From contig CM065300.1 in the NCBI GenBank assembly GCA_032871835.1, forward strand, positions 7,335,768 through 7,399,767: 64,000 nt of DNA, given 5' to 3'. Origin of the DNA: Dipteronia dyeriana (taxonomy: Eukaryota > Streptophyta > Magnoliopsida > Sapindales > Sapindaceae). Positions 57,001-64,000 of this stretch are shown one piece after another. The position numbers were made by a program, and so were the translations under genes. The notes beneath the pieces are model-generated. The model was not told the DNA's origin and ran no database searches. It saw nothing but the letters and a program-made list of their open reading frames with translations. The stretch's first letter is position 1; every line of letters starts with the position of its first letter.

Positions 57001-57414
57001 AAAAAAATGAAAAGAAGGGTTCAATAAACAAATTAAAATAATGAAATATAAAATTAAACTTACAAGTTGTGTTTAATTGAAAGAGAAGAAAGATAATCTT
57101 TTTGTATTCTGGAGTTTGAAAGTTGCTGAAGTTTTTATTAAGAAAATTGTTTGTTAAAGAAACAAAAGAAAAAAAAAACAAAAAAACAAAAAAAACAGGA
57201 CACATTATTAAAAAAATAAAGTGTTTTAAAGCAAAGTATGCTGGATTGATTTAATTGTTTATCATCGGTACATTTATATCACGTATAAAGTAATTATGAC
57301 ATCCAAGTTTTGATATTGCTACCATACCAGCATATAATCTAACATACATGACACTCTAAATGTTACAAATACACGAAAGGGCACTTTATTTACTTTTGTT
57401 TAACGCGTCGGTAT
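53041..57414. other. AT-rich intergenic DNA
   Basis: No gene recognised over 4.4 kb. A CT-rich, less AT-rich patch at 53160-53320 could be an old gene leader, but no coding sequence follows. A TA run lies at 53969-54008. A GGGCATCTCCAGTATATTAC stretch at 56429 resembles the start of a MITE, but I found no matching right end. Confidence 0.45.
53969..54008. repeat. (TA)n microsatellite
   Basis: About 20 TA dinucleotides. Confidence 0.95.
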
Positions 57415-57600
57415 TCGGAGGTCCATTAGTCCCGACTAATCCTGTTTTGAGTCGGATCAGTCCATTAAGAGGTAAAGCTCTTCCAGTACAGGTTTTCTCC
57501 ATTCACAAGACTCGAACCTAAGATCTTATTTAAGGGGAAGGAGTACCGAACCATATGAACCAACCTTCGTGGGTGAAGGGGCAATTTTACCATTTCTTTT
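57415..57600 (-). repeat. tRNA-derived SINE
   Basis: The minus strand reads GAAGGTTGGTTCATATGGTT (A-box region), then TCTTAGGTTCGAGTCTTGTG (B box), then a body ending near GGACTAATGGACCTCCG. This A/B-box arrangement with a short unrelated 3' body is typical of plant SINEs. Its sequence differs from the family at 26015, 35020 and 37465. Confidence 0.6.
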
Positions 57601-57918
57601 AATAGAACAAGAACATGATGCATTGATGTTGATATCATATAATTATTTCAATAATGACCAATTATAGAGTTATGTAACTTATGATTGTACACACAGATAA
57701 CGTTAAAAATACCACAATTATTTTCGAAACTTCATTTAAATAAAACAACGAGATGGATTTGATTGATACATAACATAATTTATTTTTATTTATATCGACA
57801 GCCCATCAACATTGATACATATTAACACATACACACATGATTAACGTGATATCTACAGAGTTAGAGGGGCCCATATCAGCACTTGAAAGATCTTGATCGT
57901 TAATAATTCAAGATCTGA

Positions 57919-60044
57919 TTAGGCCCCGACAGATGTGGCAGTGAGAATCAAATCCATTTCACTCCTGGTACGGTTGATCCTTTGATCACCACCGTCCGAT
58001 TTGCTAGCCCAAATTTCTGGAACTACTTGAGCTAAGTTTTTGATATTCTCCAATGCATAGTCAGCCTCCTTGATCTTCACTGTCTTCCCAACCTTCAATG
58101 TCATTCGTGAATAAATTAATAGACAATTTTTTCTGATTTTATATTTCAAATTTATTAAGGTATTTACTTCAAATCAAGAAAGAGACAGAATTGGTAAAAA
58201 AAATAATATTGTCCATCTTAGTTGGGTCCGTCCTGAAGGTAATAAAATTAGTTTCGTATAATATTATATAACCAATTACATATCGTAACGTTTATAAAAG
58301 ACGGATCTTATTTCAGCACCGTCAATACAACTTTATTTTAAGAATGTCTCGATTAGAGAACTATTACTGGATAATAAAAAAAGAATCTTAGAAGAGAAAA
58401 TTACCAAAACGGTGCGTAGGCCCAAAGCCTTGCCAGCGGTCACATTCTTAACATTGTCATCTAGAAACAGCTGCGATAACATAAAAAACGAAACGCGTTT
58501 CCACGTCTTTAGAGTCTCCATCAAACTAATTAATTAATAGAAATAGATAATAATATAAGGACATTGTTTGGGTACCGATCGATCAGTATCCAGTTATACT
58601 GAAAAACCAATGGTTGATTGCCGCGTAATCTAAAATAATGAGAAAATAGTAAAAAATTAAAGAGTTTTTATCACGTGGCAACACCCCATTGGGGGGTCAG
58701 TATAGCTGGGTACTCACCGGTCAGTATCCAATCTTTTTCCATAATATAATAGTCGATTAGTCAGTTGTTGATTACTCTTATTTTTAATATGTAATTCAAA
58801 ATAATAATAGATCATATATAGATTATAGCAGGACGAAGCTATTAAGGGACTGTAGTTTCTTGGCATATTTATTTTTAATCCTTATAATTAATTGAAATTT
58901 TTTCTCTTACTTCAGAAAATGATAGAGTTTGACCCCTTTAAATTTGACTTTCAAAAAAAAAAATTGACGAAATTTGAAATTATGGCTTACCGTTCGGGGA
59001 GGATCGACATCTGCAACATCAAGAGCGATTTTCATGGCTTCCATTGATGGTTTCAAGACGACTGGGATTTCATCGGGACGAGTTGCCTTGTGAAGGTTTG
59101 GGTTCATGGTCTCGAAACATATAATCTGCTCAAAACAGTCTTCAATTCCAAGTCTTTTCAGACATTTGATAGCATGACTCCTGTCTGAATTGGTGAAAAT
59201 CTGAAATTTGAAAGATTTCCAGTCGATTAATTAGTTAAATTGAACACTGAAAACATTGATTAAATGAACTAATTTTTATGTAACTTACGATCTTTCGTTG
59301 GTTGATGCTAAGTAAAAGGTTGCGTAGTTGCTGATCCGGTGTGATCAAATCGTACGGCAATTTCCCGTGCACGTAACTGATCATCCAAAAACGTAAAACA
59401 TATTTTAGAATATGAATTTTTAAGGTTTTTTTTTTAATATATAAAACAGATAATTTTTTGCCCACCTGTGATAATCATCAGCATCAATATCATAGCCTAA
59501 TACCTGCAGTTAATAAATAATTTAATTAGTTACAAAAAATTAATTAGCATGTTAATTTTAAAAAATAAAATAAAAATTTGTCCAAACAAAGAAATTACTC
59601 GCAAACCGGCGAGAGTGCTGCCGTATTTTTTGAAGAGCTCCGTTCTGAGAGTTGAAGCTTTGTTTTCCGGGAAACCGCATTTCTCGATGAGAAACTCTGG
59701 AAAACGAAAAGAAAATTATTAGTAATCAGAATTGAATTTTAATTTAAAACTAGAAAAAAAAAAAGCTTGAAAAAATCATTAATTTGAAGGTCACTAGTAC
59801 CATCGATGTTCCTCTTGATACCTCCACCTATTCCAACCTCTGAATAGTAAAGAGTGTCATCCAAATCTGTTTCAAAATACAAAAACCAAAATCAACTCTC
59901 GTGATCGGTCGTCATTTCAGTAAAATTATATAAAAAATAAAATAAAATCAACAAAAAATTAAAGAGGAAAAAACAGTACATACCAAAAAGGAGGCAATTG
60001 AAAGGAGAATCGGAATCGTGAAGAGAGTTGCTGCGAAAATCCAT
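57919..60044 (-). CDS. HAD-superfamily phosphatase, pyrimidine 5'-nucleotidase/SDT1-like, 8 exons, 266 aa
   Basis: Soluble phosphohydrolase of the haloacid dehalogenase superfamily, in the plant group named after yeast SDT1 (suppressor of disruption of TFIIS), a pyrimidine 5'-nucleotidase. Exons on the minus strand: 60044-59984, 59866-59801, 59696-59599, 59503-59466, 59376-59289, 59200-58991, 58470-58405, 58092-57919; total 801 bases, frame intact. HAD motif I is DLDDT (nucleophile Asp21, Asp23), motif II is FTNSD (Thr120 or Ser122), motif III is Lys167 (VLKPS), and motif IV is LFLDDN (Asp191, Asp192). The cap region carries YYSEVGIGGGIKRNID and LGYDIDADDYH. The start MDFRSNSLHDSDSPFNC is the only Met ahead of motif I. 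The last exon's acceptor (TTGAAG) has a weak pyrimidine tract, but the protein continues correctly across it (VLVGKT...DYALENI). The physiological substrate is not known from sequence. Confidence 0.94.
58567..58731. mobile_element. Short MITE in intron 6 of the HAD phosphatase gene
   Basis: The left end TTGGGTACCGATCGATCAGT pairs with the complement of the right end, TTGGATACTGACCGGTGAGT, and the match continues inwards to CCAATGG on both sides (about 45 bp each). Total length is about 165 bp. Each terminal repeat is itself nearly self-complementary. It lies wholly inside the intron and has no coding capacity. Confidence 0.75.
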
Positions 60045-60149
60045 ATCGGAGGAGAGAAGAGAAAGCAAAATGAAGTGAAATTTGATTGCAGAGATATACA
60101 GAGCTCAAAATACAACCAAGGCGGGCTTCGAAGGAGAGTTTGAAGGACG

Positions 60150-60245
60150 TTTTTATAGACTTTTCGAGGGTCCGAAACAGATAGAGACGAAAAGACTTCG
60201 GTACACAGCTTACGGTGTACTTTACATTTTAGATCACGCCACGTG
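60150..60245 (-). promoter_or_regulatory. Core promoter of the HAD phosphatase gene
   Basis: On the minus strand a TATA-box sequence CTATAAAAA (60158-60150) lies about 105 bases before the start codon, implying a leader of roughly 75 bases. Further upstream is a CACGTG G-box at 60240-60245, a typical bZIP/bHLH binding core. Both are seen in sequence; use in the plant is inferred. Confidence 0.6.
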
Positions 60246-62293
60246 TGATCTAAATCGATCACATTTGATCTTGAGATTCTGGTCGTATATGATTAGATGA
60301 TGCACTCGTATGCGAGTTTCACCAAAACATCTCTCAATATATCGGAACAGATAGCGCTGTTTTGCTGACTCAAAGTTCAAATCTCTTCGGAATGGAAGCC
60401 GATTAGGTCATGGGACCCACACGTCCTGTCTAATAATAAAGGAGGATTGTTATTGACATAAATGCCCCTATTTGTAAGACAAATCTTGCTTCGTTTATTC
60501 ACGTGGTTTGGTGTCTACAGCAGTGTTCCTTATCCATCCATTAACGTTGCGACAGCTCGACATGACGCGAGGATTCTCGTCACCTAATAAAATCACTGGC
60601 CAATCATTTTGCAATAAGCGTTTAGCGCACCGAATTATGTAGTAAACGTGAATGTACAGACAACGGAGGGTATCCGGGTAATTTCGAAGAGTCCCAAAAA
60701 TTGAAAACGTGGTAGAAATGACTAAGTAGTATATACAGGAATATAATGGCACGTGAATTACGTGATGGTGCCTTCTGTCGACTACTTGACTGTCAAAAAA
60801 TAATACATATATATAGGTGAAATTTACGTATTTTAATTTAAAGTATAAACTCTTGTCAAGGATGGCAAGATTTTATAAATTAATAGTTCATATGTAATAT
60901 ATTGTTCGATATATATACATTTTTGTTAGAATTTTTGTAGACATTTAGTTTTAAAAAGGTCTTCCATTATAAAAAAAAATAAAATAAAATGTCTAGAGTA
61001 TTTTCGATATTTTTTAGTTTTTAAATAGTATCACATTTTACCCCATGGACATAGTTCATCCGGTAGATAGACGAGCTTGGACCTTAGACCTTAGACAAAT
61101 GACTCTTAAATCAGTGGTTCTATCAATGTCAAAGATTTTTTTTTTAAAAAAAATGATCTAGATAGATGTATAGATAGATATTGACGTACTGTCAACAAAA
61201 ATAGTATCACGTTAGTATTTATATGCATTATAGATCAACTTAGATTTTTTTTTAGAAATACATATTAACACCTTCAATACAATTATCTAAACCCAAATAT
61301 TTATCCATTTTAAGACCAATCAAAATAAAACAATTATTACACTTCCTCTCATCTTGTATACCTCTAGGAGAGTTTATAGAATTATAAACTCAACTTCATA
61401 TTTTCTAATTTTTTTTCTACATCATTTCTATATTGAAGTTAGATAATTGCATTGGAGAGAGTTTTTCTAACTTTTTAACTATATATTCTACGTGGTACTG
61501 AATTTCTTCAAATGCATATTTATATCGGAGATACTCTTATTTACTGTGATTTTTTAAAAAATCAACATATTTTCCTTTAAAAAAAAAACAATATGTCAAA
61601 ACTGTTTTTATATATATTATTTAAGGAAATGAACCTAAATGACACTAAATTCATCTCAACTTTTGGAATTATCACTATATTAATAATTCTTGTTTTAATA
61701 AGACCAAAATAAGTTGTGAGACCAAAATACCCTCATTTATCTTTTTACCTTGATTTTTTAATGTATTTTTCTATCCATTTCTTTCTCTCATTTTAGAAGA
61801 AAAGTCCTCATTTCAACGAATTTCATTTCTCTTCCTCTCATTTCTCTCTTTAGTTCTCACATATCTTTTTTTCTCTTCCTCTCATTTGAACGAATTTCTT
61901 TCTCCCATTAATGATTTGCTATGGACATTAAAAAAAATCAAAAAAATCATAATCTCAATTAACTTTAAAAATAACAAAACCTTATAAAAACAACAAAACT
62001 TTGTAAAAATTTATAAAAATAAGAATATAAATCAATACAACAAACCTAGATATGGAGAAAACGAAGGTTGAAGAAGCAGTCGATCGTAGTTAGGAGTTTA
62101 ATACCATATTTTTGGAAAAAAGGTCTTTTGTTAGAGTTTGTTTTCAAATTTGATTTTGTTGATTTTGTGATATTAATTTCGTTTTGATTGATTTTGATTT
62201 TTTATTGTGAATTAGTGGTCAATTTGATATGAATGGTGAGTTTATTGAATCTGAATGAGGGTTTGTTTGAATCATGAATTGGTAGGTTGGGGT
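60246..62293. other. Intergenic DNA between the HAD gene and the hAT element
   Basis: Includes the distal promoter side of the HAD gene (another CACGTG at about 60750). A SINE-like stretch lies at 61040-61145 (TAGTTCATCCGGTAGA, later GTGGTTCTATCAATG and an A/T-rich tail). CT-rich and AT-rich sequence follows at 61780-61910. No coding gene recognised. Confidence 0.45.
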
Positions 62294-62309
62294 TAGTGGT
62301 GTAAAAATG

Positions 62310-62485
62310 GGCCGGCCGGCCCAGGGAGTTCACGGGCCGTTCTTGGAACGGCCCGTGAAGGAAGAGGGCCAGGCCTCGGCCTGGCTCGGGACGGGCCTCG
62401 TGCCGGGCCTCTGGGAGGAGGCCCGCCTGGCACGCCAATCCGGCGTGCCAGGCCCGGCGGACCGGTCCGCCGGTCCGTTTGGCCA
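62310..62485. repeat. GC-rich palindromic subterminal block of the hAT element
   Basis: About 175 bases of very high G+C in an otherwise very AT-rich window. Internal palindromes include CACGGGCCGTTC/GAACGGCCCGTG, CTGGCACGCC/GGCGTGCCAG and GCGGACCGGTCCGC, plus repeated GGGCC and GGCCTGG words. Open frames across it are compositional. Confidence 0.85.
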
Positions 62486-62625
62486 ATTTTTTTTTATTTT
62501 TTTATTTTTTTTTCAAAAAACCTCTAACTGCTGGAATTGATTTCTAGCCGTTGGAGGAAATTAAAATTACCAAAACCCCCCTACAATCTTTTAAATTATA
62601 TTTTGACCCATAAATCATTTTTTTT

Positions 62626-62633
62626 TATAAATA
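62626..62633 (+). promoter_or_regulatory. TATA box of the hAT transposase gene
   Basis: TATAAATA, followed by a CT-rich leader of roughly 150 bases, a GT donor at 62807 and an AG acceptor at 63415 four bases before the ATG. The arrangement is consistent with a transcript having a 5' UTR intron. Confidence 0.55.
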
Positions 62634-63418
62634 CTTCCATCCATTTCATTTTCCATTAACTCTCTCTATCATTCTTTCAATATCTCATTCTCTCAAATCT
62701 CAATCTCTAATATATTCTCCAATTCTCTAAATTTTTTCATTCATTTTGGTTATTACTCTCTCTACAAAATTCTCTACGTTTTCCACCAACACACCAAATT
62801 TTAAAGGTACAATTTTGTTATTACTTTTGGTCTAACATATTCTCATAGTAAATTTATATGTTTATGTTTAGATTTGAGTTACTTAATGAAAACATTATCT
62901 ATTTAATTAGTTAGTTTATCAATTTTTGGGCTTTAATGTTAATATTATTTGTTTAGTTTATTAAGATTTTTAAGTTTAGTAGTAATTTTAATATTTGTTA
63001 TTAATAAATTTAGAAAGTTAATTTGTATTACTGAAATTACTTTTTGTAATAAGTAAATGATGAATGTTAAGTGTAGTAATTACGTTTGATATTGTTTTTT
63101 TCATAAATTAAAATTTTTCATTTGTAGATTATGATAGTAAATTTAAGAGTAGTGGTTCAAATCATCAATTTTATGTTAGTATATTATGTTAGTAAATTTA
63201 TCAATTTTATTTGTAGTAGTGAACTAGTGAATTTAAAATTTTATGTTAGTAGATTATGATTTTTTTTGTTTATTTAATTTGTTTTTTAAGTAAATAAATT
63301 ATTGTAAGTGTCGTATTAGTTATAGTAATTATTGTTAGTAAATTAAGATTACTGTTAGTAAATATTGATTTTTAATTTGACTATTAACTACTATAGTGCT
63401 CATATTTTTATTCAGATA

Positions 63419-64000
63419 ATGGATCCTAACTAGCAACTTTATTTTCCGGACGGTTTGAATATGCTCAACGATGAATTTGATATTTCAGAACCGACCCATA
63501 CTTAAGCGGGACCTTTTGGTTCCGGCGTTACACCAACATCACGTCCCAGAAAATTAACATCAGATGTGTGGCAATGTTTCAACATAGTCCAAATGACACT
63601 CCCAAACGGGGCGTCTGGCCTCAGAGCTAAATGCAAGTTTTGCCATAAGAATTATGCTACAAGTACGGGGGGAACCGGACATTTGAGACGGCATATGCAC
63701 AAATGTATGTCTGCACATGGACAGGTAGATACTACAACCCATACACAGCTTCAACGGTACCCAGACGGGTCCGTTACGACGTGGCAGTTCGACGTCATGC
63801 ACGCTAGAGAGTGCTTGGCACGATACATTGCACAAACTGATCAACCAATCAGTATTGGTGAGAGTCCATTTTATAAAGAATTAATCACATCTGCATATAA
63901 CCCCCAATATGAACCTGTTTCTAGAACCACCACTAGAAATGATTTGATACGATTGTTTGAAACCGAAAGGGATGACTTAGTTGCTGAAATACAGCATTTA
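63419..64000 (+). pseudogene. hAT transposase with BED zinc finger, partial and interrupted
   Basis: The frame from ATG 63419 reads MDPN, TAG (63431), QLYFPDGLNMLNDEFDI, then TAA (63503), then AGPFGSGVTPTSRPRKLTSD. It then runs on through a BED-type zinc finger (DVWQCFNIVQ, CKFCHKNY, GTGHLRRHMHKC with C-x2-C and H-x3-H) into ARECLARYIAQTDQPIS and FYKELITSAYNPQYEP, typical of the RICESLEEPER-type hAT transposase N-terminal half. It is open to the window edge, and the catalytic DDE and dimerisation domains lie beyond it. The two early stops suggest a defective copy, unless translation begins after 63505. Confidence 0.85.

Larger units (their letters stand above)
62294..64000 (+). mobile_element. 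hAT transposon, 5' part, running off the window
   Basis: Begins near 62294 with TAGTGGTGTAAAAATGGGCC, the usual form of the end of plant hAT elements of the RICESLEEPER-like group. A GC-rich palindromic block follows (62310-62485), then a TATA box (TATAAATA, 62626-62633), a leader with a donor at 62807, an intron to the acceptor at 63415, and the transposase gene. The right end lies outside the window, so the target duplication cannot be checked. Confidence 0.8.

Noticed and set aside
56429..57205. Possible MITE starting GGGCATCTCCAG
   Set aside because: No matching inverted right end could be found by eye.
60495..60752. 85-residue minus-strand open frame upstream of the HAD gene
   Set aside because: No motif, and it overlaps promoter-type sequence with CACGTG elements.
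62202..62540. Open frames on both strands through the GC-rich block
   Set aside because: High GC removes stop codons in all frames; the block is a transposon subterminal region.

Overview
The window is nuclear DNA of a flowering plant, most likely a dicot. It is very AT-rich, its genes are split by GT-AG introns, and the space between genes is filled with LTR, MULE, hAT, PIF-like and SINE-like elements and microsatellites. The species cannot be named from the sequence alone.

Three host genes look intact, and each gives a continuous protein once I place the introns. (1) 845-6941, minus strand: an eight-exon gene for a VMP1/KMS-type multi-membrane protein of the secretory and autophagy system, 418 aa. 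(2) 41222-45441, plus strand: a nine-exon lipoxygenase of 881 aa with all five iron ligands and residues expected of a 9-lipoxygenase. (3) 57919-60044, minus strand: an eight-exon HAD-superfamily phosphatase of the pyrimidine 5'-nucleotidase/SDT1-like group, 266 aa. They share no obvious pathway.

Mobile DNA occupies most of the rest. An 8.7-kb Mutator-like element (about 11431-20126) carries a decayed transposase on one strand and a decayed DUF1985/ULP1-protease gene on the other, the layout of the Kaonashi/CUMULE class. It is flanked internally by two striking arrays of a 20-21-bp motif. A Copia retrotransposon (46968-52130) with TA...TA LTR ends and a 5-bp target duplication sits inside a tandem array of about 530-bp units just downstream of the lipoxygenase gene. 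The right edge holds the 5' end of an hAT element with a GC-rich palindromic leader and a BED-finger transposase that runs out of the window. PIF/Tourist-like elements with TTA/TAA duplications lie at 21258-25456 (with two further elements nested inside), 28069-29105 and 29266-29842. Foldback or MITE-like hairpins sit in introns of all three host genes.

Layout: 1-844 intergenic; 845-6941 VMP1/KMS gene; 6942-11430 AT-rich intergenic with microsatellites, one MITE and SINE-like pieces; 11431-20126 MULE; 20127-41221 gene-poor, with nested TIR elements, MITEs, SINE-like copies and a LINE remnant; 41222-45441 lipoxygenase; about 45900-53040 tandem array split by Copia; 53041-57918 AT-rich intergenic; 57919-60044 HAD phosphatase and its promoter; 60300-62293 intergenic; 62294-64000 hAT element.

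Nothing here is clearly a new multi-gene system. The least explained structures are the direct-orientation 20-21-bp arrays in the MULE, the higher-order tandem array, and the intronic hairpins. Exon borders, element ends and repeat counts were worked out by eye; family names rest on recognised motifs, not on a database search.
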